A stretch of 49,176 bases of DNA from positions 919,290-968,465 of the forward strand of contig NW_006920418.1 of NCBI RefSeq assembly GCF_000344685.1. Direction: 5' to 3'. A program made the translations under genes and the position numbers. The first letter of the stretch is position 1. Each line of letters opens with the position of its first letter. The notes under the pieces are model-generated. The model was not told the origin of the DNA. It saw only the letters and a list, made by a program, of their open reading frames with translations, and did not search any database. Positions 10,989-25,096 of this stretch are shown in pieces. The DNA comes from Gloeophyllum trabeum ATCC 11539 (taxonomy: Eukaryota; Basidiomycota; Agaricomycetes; Gloeophyllales; Gloeophyllaceae).

Positions 10989-11287
10989 ACTGGGCGACCG
11001 TCGCGTATTCGAAGAGAGACTCAGACTACAAAAGTACTAGCCACAGTTTGGACGCGTCTCTTCCCATGGACTTGATGCGGCGCCACGACGGATCCGGAGA
11101 CTGGCAAGTCCCCTGTACAGTGTACACGCTCAGCACACGGTCTCCGAATCGCCAGCGGCAGCTTGGACGCCCTTCCCATCTGGCGACCTGCGAGGTCTGA
11201 CCCTGAGGCGCAGTGATACGAGACCGCACCACCGGATCTGTCCAGCGGCAATAGTCACTCCTGAGGAATCCTGCATCTGCGCCTCCA
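10989..11287. promoter_or_regulatory. Divergent promoter cyclophilin / small GTPase
   Basis: These 299 bp lie between oppositely oriented start codons and must hold both promoters. It contains an imperfect palindrome around ctgtacagtgtacac near 11113. No other clear motif was seen. Confidence 0.5.
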
Positions 11288-12343
11288 ATGCGGGAATTCA
11301 ATGCTGTGGTGCTCGGAGGTGAGTCTCAGGAGAATGAGGACGATTAATTTTGGAACCAGAAAGTGTTTCCAGCTGGAGGAGTTGGCAAGTCTGCGCTCAC
11401 AGTGAGGTTCATTCGTGATGTATTCGTCGAGAACTACGACCCTACCATAGAGGGTAAGCTGCTCTGCTATCACCCCGCGGACAGGGCTTAAATCTCAGCC
11501 CTTAGAGGAGTACCGGCGCAATGTCGAGGTTGACGGCGACCTATATTCGGTAAGCAGAGATCGTCCGAGTCTCTAATACCTTCCCCAGGGGAAGAGGCCT
11601 GCCGAATCCCGTCTTGCCATCAGCCTCCCTCTGTAGTCTGGTATGTGAATGCTGCACTATCAACAATGGCTGTGTCATGACCGTTATTCGTACTCTGGAA
11701 GTTTGCCATGCCAGTTCCCCCTAAACGCAATCCCAGCATCACGGACTAACTATGAGCGTCACTTAGCTTGAGGTCCTTGATACGGCGGGTGCGGAGCAAT
11801 TCACCGCGTTAAACGAAGTTTATATGAAGGTTCTGGCCCCTCTTTCCTGTGGTACCGACGTCTGACATTTGCTCTTCCTTGTCACAGTCAGGCCGTGGCT
11901 TTATTTTGGTCTTTAGGCGAGCATTGATGCTACATGGTATGAATATCTCTGACAACCGGCGATAGTTTGACACAAGAAGCTAGTCTGCGAGAAGTTGACA
12001 ATCTGCGGCAGCAGATATACAGGATAAAGGGTGGTAATACAGTGCGTGGATCTCCGCTCCGCTGCATCCCTCCAAAGTTCTAAATGTTTGAACTCCATAG
12101 AATGTACCAATAGTGGTCGTCGGCACCAAAATGGACCTGGTAAATGAGAGGGAAGTGCAAAGAGATACAATCCAGGACCTTGCCACTCGTTGGGCTCTGC
12201 CGTTCTATGAGACGTCTGCCAAACGAAACTGGCATGTCACTGAAGTCTTCGAAGACCTCGTTCGACAGATGCGGGACCGTTATCCCGCAGATCCCACCAG
12301 GAAAAAACGGAAGAGAGCGTCCAATCGTTGCCCGATAATGTGA
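11288..12343 (+). CDS. Ras-family small GTPase, Rap/Rsr1-like
   Basis: This is a membrane-anchored GTP switch. The start [10 protein letters not shown] is at 11288. After the first intron (to about 11372) the P-loop reads GAGGVGKS, followed by [17 protein letters not shown] (effector loop), [34 protein letters not shown] (switch II), [37 protein letters not shown] (TKxD base-recognition) and [11 protein letters not shown]. The C-terminus is polybasic (RKKRKRASN) and ends in a CaaX box, CPIM, predicting farnesylation. Six or so short introns are inferred; exons are very small between 11700 and 12110. The switch II residue equivalent to Ras Gln61 is Ala, which is also non-Gln in Rap/Rsr1 proteins, supporting that subfamily and perhaps a role in polarity. 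The exact orthologue is not certain. Confidence 0.88.
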
Positions 12344-12831
12344 ATATTGGGTCCGACCAGCTATAGAGAGTAAGCCCACTCATCTGCAGTGCTGACATCG
12401 CACTCATCGTTCCTATTAGCCGATCTCTGAACTGTATACACCATCAAGTCTGCGTACTTTATGGGTCTATTATCGACTACCATATCTTCCTCTTGAATAT
12501 CTATACCCATTTGAGCCTATGCAGCTCATGTGCTAGGCACTCAGTGCATAGATCGACTTTGTACAAAACAAGGGGTTGCGCGGGCGCGCTACTCAGACAT
12601 ATTGCATTAGTGACGAGAAAGTTAGACGAGAATTCTACCAAGATTTACAAGACATGCTGCAGTGCTGAGGTGCTGAGCATGGGACAAATGTGGCCCCGCG
12701 CCGAGTGGCGCCAGGTGGCGTCGCGTGTTTGCACTTGTTGCTGTTGCTTTGTCAGAACATGAAGAAAATGGGCACCGCATTTGCTCGACACTTCATTCTC
12801 TTTTCCCTCCATCCTTTACTATCCCATAGAC
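12344..12831. other. Intergenic region upstream of DBP2
   Basis: These 488 bp hold the 3' end of the GTPase gene and the promoter of the DEAD-box helicase. No gene was recognised. A pyrimidine-rich stretch, cattctcttttccctccatcc, lies just before the ATG at 12832. Confidence 0.45.
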
Positions 12832-15588
<2,757 letters not shown>

Positions 15589-15834
15589 GGATAGCATTGC
15601 TTGGTCTACATTCTGCATAAATTATTGTACTGCTATGTCTTGGAGGTGGGGAGGTACCGACGCCATGGCGTAAAATCCCCTGAGTTGTAATAGATTGAGG
15701 AGCTGCTGTACTCTTGTCTTCCGCGGGTAACGTGTTGCACCCCAGCCAATGGGGTGTATTGTTATATGTTAACCTGACTGCAGCTTCGGGCTGGTCGCAA
15801 AGCGCCATCGTCTACACTACTGGTACTTGTATCT

Positions 15835-16927
15835 ATGGCCGTGCCTGGCTCCACATACGTTGTAGGCGGCATAGTGGTAAACGTGTATGAGGAACCCCTC
15901 GTCCGTTCGGATGTATCGCCTATTGTTCTCTTCTTCCTTCATGGGCGACTAGGGTCTGCTGTAGGGCTTGAGCCTCATGTACAAACGCTCTTCCAGGAGC
16001 TGCACCATCTGCGTGAAACTAACGCCAACTTACACCCTCTGATCATCGTGACATTTGTGAGTGACTGTAGCCTTGCACCTCCTCGGTCGCATTGATCGAC
16101 CAAGGGCACTCAACCACAGGATCAACGCAATCACGGAACAAGATTGGCTGACCCCAAAGCGAACGAGGCGTGGAACAAGAAAGACCTGGAGAGCCATAAC
16201 GAGCGCCATGCGTATGTCTAACTTCGCCCCATGACTAGGGCGCCAGAGACTGACAGTGTGTCCCGTAGGATCGATATGTATAGCATCCAAAGTAGGCGAT
16301 CAGGGGCCGTCCGACCTACGCATGGCTGATGTCTACGCATCTAGCGGGTACAGCGAGAGATGTTACCTTTCTGATTGACTTCCTGCCGGCATATATCTTC
16401 CCTCGTGAGGAAAGGACCATCGCCGACTGGGCCGTAGCAGGTATCAGCTTCGGTGGACATTCTACATGGATTGCTCTGAAATCAGGTGAGCGAGAGCAAG
16501 AAGACGGCAGCGTCCTTCTTAAGCCGTCGCGGCAGACAAGCGAATCTCGACTGGGATACCCATCATCGGATGTCCTGACTATATTGCTCTGATGTCTGAC
16601 CGGGCGCAAAAGTCATCGGTGCCATTCGAACCGCCCTATGCGCCAGAGAGTTTCTTGCAGTTCGTCCGCAAGAATGACCCTGTCTCGACGCCATACTATT
16701 CCGCGGACGAATCGAACCCTTACTTCGGGAAGAAAGTGCTCGTGCTGTCCGGCGCCCAGGACAAGTTGGTGCCTTGGAAGGCTTCGCAAAGTTTCGTAGA
16801 TAAACTGGATGTAGGACCCCAGGGGAAGAAGGAGGTTATGGTCCAGGAAGGAGCTGGGCACGAGTGTACAGAGGCCATGCTCAAACGCGCAGCAGGGTTT
16901 CTGGCGGAAAACGTACTTCAAGCGTAG
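15835..16927 (+). CDS. Alpha/beta hydrolase fold protein
   Basis: This is a predicted serine hydrolase of unknown substrate. The start MAVPGSTYVVGGIVVNVYEE is at 15835. The fold's oxyanion-side loop reads FFLHGRLGSA. After an intron at about 16058-16121 the sequence continues DQRNHGTRLADPKANEAWN. The nucleophile elbow is AVAGISFGGHST (G-x-S-x-G, with Ser as candidate nucleophile) at about 16437-16470. The acid region is LVLSGAQDKLVPW near 16745, and the catalytic His is in GAGHECTEAM near 16855. Four introns are inferred, two flanking a very small exon at about 16270-16290. The protein ends LAENVLQA at 16927, of roughly 280 residues. The DQRNHG block is typical of dienelactone-hydrolase or esterase-like fungal proteins. 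The triad looks complete; substrate cannot be deduced. Confidence 0.82.
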
Positions 16928-17009
16928 AGACAGCATGTTTGTATCGTGTATTATGTAATATCAAAATCAGGTCTGTATATGCGCGGGTGTGTATTACTCT
17001 TCTGCCACC

Positions 17010-17722
17010 ATGTCCGAATCTGCAACTGAGGTGGAGACGGGAGCGCATGAAGTCCGCATCACACTCCATGGGAAGATGCAGACATGGGTTGGGTTCGCGT
17101 TGGACTTTCTGGCTGTAAGGTGGCACGTACGCTGGGGCAGACGCATGCACTCACGGGATAATGCAGAAGAACGAAACTCGACCGTTGGTACTCCACACTC
17201 TACCCGCTAAGCGGGACAAGGAAAGCGGTCCAGAGGATGCCGACAAGGATCAAGTAAAGCGTGGCCTGCCTCCTTCGACGGCCGCGGTTCCGCGTCTTAC
17301 CTCAGTGGTCGAGATCATCAAGCGAGAATTCGTCAAGCTAGACGGGACGCCGGAGGAGCGTACACTGCACCAGTACAATGAAGTGGGCTGCCTGGATGAA
17401 GATGAGCCACCAACAGCAGACGAGACAGGCGAGCAGGCTAGAAGAGACGCCCTGATGAAAGCACTGGAAGGCAAGCACCAGTACGTCTTGATGGTACTTG
17501 CCACGAATGGGAGCCTGAGTATTACAATTAGTCTGAGAATTAGCAAAACGCCGTACATGAGAGTGACCCTTTGTCGCAAGGAAGTGCCGGGCCTGAACGC
17601 AACGTAAGTGCTGTGTCTTGTGAGAAGCTGTCCTCTCAACCCTTGCCAGATATCAAGGAGCTGTAGCGAAACGACTGTCGAGGTCAGCAAAGGCCAGAGC
17701 GAAGAAGAGGGCGGCGGAATAG
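17010..17722 (+). CDS. Alba-like DNA/RNA-binding domain protein
   Basis: The start at 17010 has a good context (ccaccATGt) and lies 82 bp after the hydrolase stop. Conserved blocks are VRITLHGKMQTWVGFALDFL, then after an intron RPLVLHTLPA, VPRLTSVVEIIKREFVKLD, LHQYNEVGCLD, ALMKALEGKH and, after another intron, KTPYMRVTLCRKEVPGLNAT, followed by a Lys/Arg-rich end (AKARAKKRAAE). I recognise this as the fungal Alba-like family (the fold also used by RNase P/MRP subunits Pop6/Pop7 and archaeal Alba). The segment SVVEIIKRE resembles the family's nucleic-acid-binding helix. Three introns are inferred, at about 17115-17163, 17482-17543 and 17607-17651. The family call is moderate; biological role is unknown. 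Confidence 0.68.
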
Positions 17723-17992
17723 CGTATTTGGGCTGATAAGTGTGTATTACATAATTAGCGGAGTGGCAAAAATGTGGCTCAGGCGTCGCGTTTGTTCGCT
17801 GTTCAAGTCGCCATTATTAACGCTGCACGCCGCCAGCACCCAGCGCGTCCTGGTTCCTGCGCTCTGCTTTTCTGATTGTACGGCACTTCACGACCTTGAG
17901 CAGTGCTCTATATCGCGTCTGTAATCCCTGTGGCTGCGGACACGACACCCGTATTTGTTGAGCGAGGCGCTCTGCACGAGCCAAAGTAGGCC

Positions 17993-20900
17993 ATGGCCCG
18001 TAGAACCGTGACCGCGTCGACCCGCGCCTCCGCGATCGCTTCTCCTACCCCGCACCCGACACAAACCCCCGTTCCCTCCAGTTCCAATCCCGACCTTGCC
18101 CTCCTTCGACGACAGTGGAAATGGGCCGCCTTCAGCCAGCTCTTCTACACCTTCTCTCGTCTCTTCGCCGTCGACGATGTTACTTTGACGGTCAGTACTG
18201 TTGTCCACACTTCCGTGATCTGTCCCACGCTACTTGCTTTCCCATCGTATCCCTTTCTTTCGAGTGGAGGTTAATGTCATACATTCTGTACCTCCAAACA
18301 GGACATCGAGGAGGACCTGGTTCACTCTCGAGCCATAGTGCTCCCGCGTATCATGGCCCGATTATTGGGTACGCTATCGGGAGACAGGAAAACCAAGTGC
18401 GTTACCTTCCTGTGACATCCTAATTGTGCACCTGTCCTTACCGCACTGTAGCCTGGACAACTGGCAATCCGCGCTTCGTCGCCAATATATGAGACGGAAG
18501 CCTGAAGCTAATCCTATTGGCCCTGAGCCTCCGAGAACATCTGGAAGCTACGAAGAGCCATACATCCAGCTCAGTAGCCGCCTCCAATCCACAGCAGAGC
18601 CCGAGCATGAACCAAAAGTGGAGGATGCGGAAGACCCCGTCCCAGAATCCGCCCAGAAAGACACAGGTCCATCGAGTGATGCCATGGATGGGCGCACTGA
18701 CGGCAGGAGGACAGAGGCACCTTCCTCTCCAGCTCCATCTTCCTCTGAAGCCAAGCAGGGGCACCCAGTAGACTCCGCTAACACATCCTCACCTGCGACC
18801 GCCGCTGAGCAACCTCCCTCCAAGGACTGGTTGGACCTACCGATGCTAGAGAAATTAGAATCGATGCATACTGTGGTCGAATGGCATTTTGATCACCCGG
18901 CCAGACTCAGGAAGATAATGAGGGACGATGATGAAGGTGCTAACTGGGTGAGTCTCAGGGATGCACCTCGCCATAGGTGCCCTACGTGCCCAGTGACTAA
19001 CGATATGCTAAGCGTATTGAACCTATCGGGTATGACTCAAAGGCTAATGCATATTGGTTGATTGGCCGTAAGTACTCCTGCAGTTCCTATAGTTCTACTG
19101 CGTATTCATTGATCTTGCTAGCGGACCGTCTATGGATTCAGCGCGTTCCCCCAAAGCCGCCACGTCCTCCAAAGCGCAAACGAGCGCCTGCCAAGAGCAC
19201 CACCCGTAAAGGTAAACAAGCCCAGACCTCTCGTGCTGCTGAACCGGCCTACGAAGAGGAGGAAGAGCCCGAAGAGGACGTCCCGGCCAGCAAGGCGCCT
19301 CGGACGCGAGGTAGTCGAGCCACAAGGCAGACGAAAAGCGCGGCAACTCCTGCTACTCCTGGCCCACGGAAGGGAGACCGAGCTGCCAAGAGACAGGCCA
19401 ACATCAAGCTCGATGCTCAGGCAAAAGCGTTTGAGGAATATCAACGGCAAGCTGCATTGGATGCGAAGCAGCGGCCTACTAAGCGGCAGAAGACGGAGCG
19501 CTCCCCAACTAAGGCTCCTCCCCGACCGACAGGGACAAGAGTTAGCAGTCGATTAAGGGGCTCGACTGTTGATGAAGAGTGGCAACAGGTACCGGAAGAG
19601 TGGTTGAAAGAGGATGAGGAACAGCCGGTAGCTAGGGGCTCGGTCGCCAGACGGACTCGGGGAGCAGCTGCAGCAGCCAGAGCTACGACCGGGCTGGAGA
19701 GTGACGCGGATTCGATCAGTGAACTCACTTCATTGTCGGATGAGCAAGAAGATAGGACGCTCATAAATGACGAGCAAAAGGAACCGGTGCCCGAGCCTGT
19801 CCCTGAATCTGCTGATGTTGCGAAACGATCAAGTGAACGGGTACAGCCCGAACTGCCTGCTGACTTCGTGGAATGGGAAGCAGTGAGTACTTCGTCTGCT
19901 ACAATTGAGACGACGAGCCCTGATCCTCTATTTTAGATTTGTGTGACGCTTTACGAGTGGGAACATGTTGCAGAGCAATTTGCAGGGTCTAATCATTACG
20001 CCGAGAAGGCTCTTTATAAACGTCTAGTGAACGACATCGTCCCTGCGGTGACTGCAGAGCTTCGTGTACGTCCTACTGGGTCGCCGCTGATGCTTGCGAC
20101 GGCTGACATCTCGTCGCAGGAGATTGAAAGGAAGAAAAAACTGGAAGAAGCCATTGTGCACCGTAAGAGGTCGTCTCGGATTGCTACCAAGGAGAGCGTC
20201 AGAGAGCAGGCTCGCATGGAAGCTGAGCGTCGGGCGGAGGAAGAGAAGGCTTTGGCTCGCGCGAAGAGGGCCGAGGCGCGTCAGAAACAGGAGGAAGAAT
20301 CTAGGCGGAGAAGAGAGGAGGCGCGTGAGCGGAGAAGGAAGGAACGCGAGGAGAAAGAACAGAAGGCGCTGCAGGAAGAGGTGCAGCAAACCGCCGATAG
20401 CAGGTCCGTTACCAAATTCACTAAGGGTTTATCTAGTCCTGACAGTGAGATAGCTCGAAACCCAACGGTTCTGCCGCTCCTACCCATGATGCTTTGCAGT
20501 TACAAGACCTGGCACAATCCTCCAGCGGCACGACTAGTGGGATTCAGACCCCCTCAGGTAGCGACTGGGAGGTCCACTGCGAGGTCTGCCGGAAAAGAGG
20601 GATCAATATAGTATGCGTCTCAGACATCCAGAAAGCATAGGCACTGATTTGGTCTTTCATTAGGACAACGACGTTCCTCTGGTGCAGTGCGAAGTGTGCA
20701 AGAAATGGCAGCACCAACAATGTCACGACCGCGTCGACGAGGCTAATGGTCGTCGAAGACGCAACTGGAACCATCCTGATTATCATTTCATGTGTCAAGC
20801 GTGTCAGCCTACGCCCTCTCACACTTATGCTACTGGGTCGGGACAACACTCGGCATCCACAAATCCTGGCTACCCCTCGAAGAATATTACCCTGCAATGG

Positions 20901-21475
20901 AACCACTCTCGTTCCAGTAATGTGTACCCCTCGCCTGCCACGGGTACCCTTCCGTATCCGGGGACGGGCTCCTACATTGGAAACCCATCTTACGCGCCCC
21001 TCAATGGCCATAGCCATTATCCGCCGCCAACTCAGCCGGGTCCGGTTTCGGGATCGCAACAGTTCACGCCTATCCAGTTTGATTATTACCAACCCCCACA
21101 ACACAGTGTTCCTGCGAATCCCGGACCTTCACAGTATAATCAGTCTTCCTATGGTAGTCCCTACGGGTCGTATATGCAGCCCGCCCTCGCAGCTCCGGTA
21201 AGTCCTATCTAAATGTTGGCGGTAGGTCTATCTCACGTCCGACCCGCCAGGCCCCATTACAAGGACAGATCCCGTCAGCGAGATGGAACACAGCGACGCC
21301 CGCGACGAATGGGTACCACACGAACGGGTACCCTCCCATAGAGCCACGACTACCACCAAGTCAGGCCCTGCCTACAGGGCCGCGGGTCGATCCGCGTATC
21401 CCGGCTGCAAACATTCAGCAGTCATATCGTCCGCAACTGCAGCCTCGTCAAACAATGGACTTCACTCCCTCATAA
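17993..21475 (+). CDS. WHIM/PHD-finger chromatin protein (RSF1/CECR2-like architecture)
   Basis: This is a large nuclear protein of about 950 residues. The start MARRTVTASTR is at 17993. The N-terminal helical region LLRRQWKWAAFSQLFYTFSR, then DDVTLTDIEEDLV, resembles a DDT-type module. After a disordered acidic stretch, LESMHTVVEWHFDHPARLRK and WRIEPIGYDSKANAYWLIG, with DRLWIQR after an intron, form a WHIM1-like motif, the part of ISWI-partner proteins that contacts linker DNA. Next are a Lys/Arg-rich region, ICVTLYEWEHVAEQFAGSNH, and a long charged coiled coil (about 20120-20400). A PHD-like zinc finger begins HCEVCRKRGINI and continues VQCEVCKKWQHQQCHD and FMCQACQ. The Pro/Tyr/Gln-rich tail ends MDFTPS. 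A role in chromatin remodelling is inferred from the domains; the orthologue is uncertain. The intron at about 20403-20455 must use the second AG to keep the PHD in frame. Confidence 0.8.
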
Positions 21476-21817
21476 CAGTAGCTCCGATTTCCATAATTTT
21501 ATATCGCATACTAGCTGGAGCGATCATTTATTGCACATACCGCCTAGAGTCAGCAACATCCCTGCAATCGTCGTTATCTCGCTTGATGTACACGTTCATC
21601 CAATGTAACTTACACCGTCTGTATAACACAATTGTACCCCTCTTCGAACATGAGATACCTCAAAAAAGACCATGACGTTTACTGAGCTCTGAATCTCAGC
21701 GGAGGCTCTGAAAGTGTGTGTATTGAGGGTTTTTGAAAGGGAATGGGTCTAGGTCAGGCCCCACATAGCTGATAAGTGGTGTAAATCGCTGGATGTGAAA
21801 CACGAGTCCGGACATAC
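21476..21817. other. Convergent 3' intergenic region
   Basis: The 342 bp between two stop codons are probably the two 3' untranslated regions. No gene or repeat was recognised. Confidence 0.45.
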
Positions 21818-22576
21818 TTACTCTGTCGGCGCGAGGACACGAAGCCCCCGGATGTGCGTATCCTTGCCATTCATATGGTTCGCAAAAACTATAATCTGCA
21901 ATAGGTAGGCGGGGACGGGTTTACTATCGATGGTGTTTTGACTGAATAGTCCATTATACGTGGATGCGGAAAAACGTACAAGCCGTCGCCGTCCTCGTTG
22001 GGCTCTGTGGTTACGTCGAAGGTTATCCACCCGTCTGGCTTGTCTAAGGTAATGATCCGGATATCTTGCAAATCGTTCATGCCGGTGCCTGCTCGCACAC
22101 AGAGGGTAGCAGGGGTATAGGAGTCGTCGAGCGGGAAACTCAGGTGGATGCTGAGTTTCTAAAAGTCGTCAGCAGAGGAGCGTCTGATCAAGCGCTCAAC
22201 TAACTTGGATATCTACTCGGTACGGGAAGGTTATCGTGATGTAATGCGGTTGAGAACCATCTGAACTGCGAGCTGTTAGGGCAAATGAGGATGGGGGTGA
22301 AAATGAGACATACTGCCAGAAGGTATCTGGATCTCCGTCTTGTAAACATTCGGGCCCGAATCCAAACTTGTATGATGAGACTGCCCAGCTGCCCAAGTGA
22401 CCAATATCTGGCCATGGAAGCTTGGGTATTGATCTGCCTGCAGACTCCATCGTGATCAGCAGTGCAATCGGCGGCGAGCACCCATTAAACTGACCAGGGT
22501 GCACAATATGGGCTACTTCGAGGCCCGTCGGTACAGGCGCAGCAGCCAAGGAAGCTGGCACTGGATTTGCGGCCAT
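21818..22576 (-). CDS. APC10: Anaphase-promoting complex subunit 10 (Doc1)
   Basis: APC10 is the processivity subunit of the APC/C ubiquitin ligase; with the coactivator it recognises D-box degrons. The DOC-domain signature is clear: DIGHLGSWAVSSYKFGFGPE, then CLQDGDPDTFW joined across a 50-nt intron to HSDGSQPHYITITFPYRVDI, then LSFPLDDSYTPATLCVRAGT, GWITFDVTTEPNEDGDG, and after a last intron LLQIIVFANHMNGKDTHIRG. It ends LRVLAPTE at 21818. I prefer the Met at 22576 (MAANPVPAS). An upstream in-frame Met at 22702 would add 42 Arg/Ser-rich residues and leave only 46 bp to the UBA4 start; a later Met (MESAGRS) is also possible. No vertebrate-like C-terminal IR tail is visible. Confidence 0.9.
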
Positions 22577-22748
22577 GACATGCAAACCGAACGTAAAGTT
22601 ATGCAAAGCTGCACGGCACGCGCTTAATGAGACGCGATCGGCACGTGACCCTCGCGTCGAGTCGGAGAGGCCTTGGACGCATCTCCGAAGATCCCCGAAC
22701 ATCTTTTGCGGTCTCCCCTTCGCCAGATAAAAGTGTTTACAGCATACA
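22577..22748. promoter_or_regulatory. Divergent promoter APC10 / UBA4
   Basis: Up to 172 bp separate the two divergent starts, depending on which APC10 Met is used. No classical core element is obvious. Confidence 0.5.
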
Positions 22749-24296
22749 ATGAGTGCTGCTGGGTTGAATCACCTTGATGACTATCAGCGCTATGGCAGGC
22801 AGATGATTCTCGACGGTTTCGGTTTGCCTGGTGCGGCAGAAGACATTAGCGTCTACCTATCCGTTCTTACCACAGGTTAGGCCAAGTTGCTTTGCAAAAT
22901 GCCTCTGTCGTGGTCGTTGGAGCGGGCGGGCTTGGATGCCCGGCTTTACAGTATCTTGCTGCGTCTGGCATAGGCAGGTCGTCAGACTCGACGAAACAGT
23001 ACCTAAGTCGTATTGATTGGTCGAAAGGTCGGATCGGGATCGTCGACCACGACGTCGTGGAATTATCAAATCTGCATAGGCAGATACTGCACACTGAGCA
23101 GCGTGTAGGGATGCCGAAAGCCGAGTCTGCTGCTGAAGCGATCAGAACGTCACGTCCCAACTACTCCTAGTTCTATCGCTTGTCCGACTGAATGGCTCTT
23201 ACAGTCTCAACTCTAAGATCAAGATAAACATTTACACCGAAGCGTTGTCTGCCCTGAATGCTCTGGATATTTTGAGCTCCTACGACGTGATTCTGGATTG
23301 CACCGATAATGCCCCAACTCGATATCTGCTTTCTGACACCGCGGTTGCTCTGGGGAAACCCCTCGTTAGCGGTGCAGCTCAGAAATTTGACGGGCAGCTA
23401 TGCGTGTACAATCTCAACAACGAGGGGCCCTGCTACAGATGTATATTTCCGAAACCGCCAGCGCCGGAGCACGCCGGTACCTGCGAGGAGACAGGAATAT
23501 TAGGAACTGTGACCGGAGTAATCGGAACTCTCCAGGCTCTGGAGGCGATCAAACTTCTCGCTGGGATGCATGGTGAGTTACATCAAGCCTGTTATAGCAG
23601 TTCGTACTGACCGACCTGCCTTCATACGCGGTGCGGCAGAGGGGAAAGCCTCTCTTCTCATATATTCGGCTCTAGGCGTCCCTCCATTCCGAAGCATCAA
23701 ACTGAGATCACGGAGGCCAACATGTCCGGCTTGCGGACAGGAGGGCTTAAAAGAAGGTCAGATTCGAGATACAGATTATGTTGCTTTTTGCGGCGGTGGG
23801 CCTCCCGACTGGGAAAAAAAAGGGATGATGCAAGGCGACCCGGGCCTGCGCATAACACCGACAGTGAGTGGTGGATCGGAGATAAGCCCTGCTTGCAGGC
23901 TCATCCATGACCTAGAAATTGAATGATATCCTGGCATCCGAGGCTGCAAGCCATACGAAAATATTAGACGTGCGGCCGCGCACCGAGTTTGGCATCTGCC
24001 ATTTGTGGGAGTCAATCAGTATGCGCAAGCGCTTTCTGTAACTGTTATGTAAGGCTAAGCCGAACCTCTGCTTTGCAGACATCCCTCTCAAGGAACTGTC
24101 AGCGAATCCAACAACAACAGCCTCCGTACTGGAAGATGGCGTCAAAGAAGTGTACGTGGTCTGTCGGCTAGGAAACGACTCCCAGATAGCCGCAGACGCG
24201 CTTCGAGCTCTGCGGAGGGATGTTGTGGTGAAAGATGTGATTGGGGGTTTGAAAGCATGGAGTCGCGATGTGGACCCAGACTTTCCCGTTTACTAA
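22749..24296 (+). CDS. UBA4: E1-like adenylyltransferase-sulfurtransferase Uba4/MOCS3
   Basis: Uba4 adenylates and thiolates the C-terminus of Urm1, supplying sulfur for tRNA 2-thiouridine and protein urmylation; in many eukaryotes it also serves MoaD/MOCS2A in molybdopterin synthesis. The start [20 protein letters not shown] is at 22749. The ThiF/MoeB domain shows the nucleotide loop [53 protein letters not shown], and the catalytic-Cys region [10 protein letters not shown]. The structural zinc site is formed by CYRC near 23430 and CPAC near 23725. The C-terminal rhodanese domain carries the persulfide-loop Cys in [12 protein letters not shown] near 24160 and ends [17 protein letters not shown] at 24296. 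At least five short introns are inferred; the exon structure between 23620 and 24110 is the least certain part. Confidence 0.92.
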
Positions 24297-24347
24297 AGGT
24301 ATAGAAAAAAATAATACAACAGATAGGTCTTTTTCAGTGCCTAGCTG

Positions 24348-24387
24348 CAATCCCGACCGCGAGATGAGCATCCTGCGGTCGGGATTG
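24348..24387. repeat. Perfect 13-bp inverted repeat downstream of UBA4
   Basis: CAATCCCGACCGC at 24348-24360 is followed, after a 14-nt loop, by its exact reverse complement at 24375-24387. It begins 51 bp after the UBA4 stop, so it would form a stable GC-rich hairpin in that mRNA's 3' UTR or in flanking DNA. Confidence 0.85.
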
Positions 24388-24599
24388 TAACTACGCCTTT
24401 CAAGTCACGCTGTCCGATCAACTAGTTGAATCTGATGGGATTGCACCATCGTGCTCCGCCCTATTGTGTTTTGAAGCTCGTGTCATTTCATCTGGTAAGT
24501 ACTCACACTCTCGGTAGTCGCGTCACTTCCACGAGTTCCCCGGCAGTGCGCAGGTCGTCCTATTTGGCCCGGTAAGTATTTCCCATATTCATATCTGAA

Positions 24600-24683
24600 C
24601 CGCGGCTAGCACCGGCCCACTGCGGGCCTGCAGCCGCGGACGGATTCTGTGTCGGGATAGCCGCGATACATGCGCTGGCTATC
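24600..24683. repeat. Two adjacent hairpins upstream of the 24866 ORF
   Basis: The first (24600-24639) has CCGCGGCT paired with AGCCGCGG and an inner GGCCC/GGGCC stem. The second (24656-24683) pairs GATAGCC with GGCTATC. A TATA-like cataaaag follows at 24683-24690. Together they lie 180-270 bp before the next ATG and may be part of its promoter. Confidence 0.6.
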
Positions 24684-24865
24684 ATAAAAGCGGGGTCGCG
24701 GCGTGAGCTCACACCAAGATTTTGAGCTCGCTCCTTATCTTCGGTCTTGTACCACCTGCGCCCCAGCCTTACCAGCTACCTACGCACACACCTCACGCAC
24801 CCCGCTCACCCCTACACACCCAATCAATCACCTAGTCACCTAACACTATCTTCATCTCTTTAGAC

Positions 24866-25096
24866 ATGGGATCCAAATCCTACGCTATCATGCGCGCCAC
24901 GTACGACGCTGAGTACGCGATGAAGAGGAAGTACCGCAAGGTCCAGGTGTGGTTCAAGGAGCTGGCGAGGGACCCGATGGATATCGGCAAGCCTACTCGC
25001 GCGGTCACGCACCACGACCTGGGAGCGATGAAGACGATGATGCCGTTCGCCGACTACAACACGTTCGCCAAGAGGAGGTCGATCATGATGAACTAG
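24866..25096 (+). CDS. Hypothetical 76-residue basic protein
   Basis: A single-exon frame starts at 24866 (MGSKSYAIMRATYDAEYAMK) and ends KRRSIMMN at 25096. Support for its being real is the upstream structure: a TATA-like cataaaag at 24683-24690, a long C/T/A-rich leader (24760-24865, including repeated caccc and tcacc) and a good start context (agacATGg). The product is rich in Lys, Arg and Met, with no signal peptide, membrane segment or known domain. The following 1 kb holds a diverged direct duplication, so the gene may have been longer or part of a tandem family. I do not recognise it. Confidence 0.45.
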   Translation: MGSKSYAIMRATYDAEYAMKRKYRKVQVWFKELARDPMDIGKPTRAVTHHDLGAMKTMMPFADYNTFAKRRSIMMN

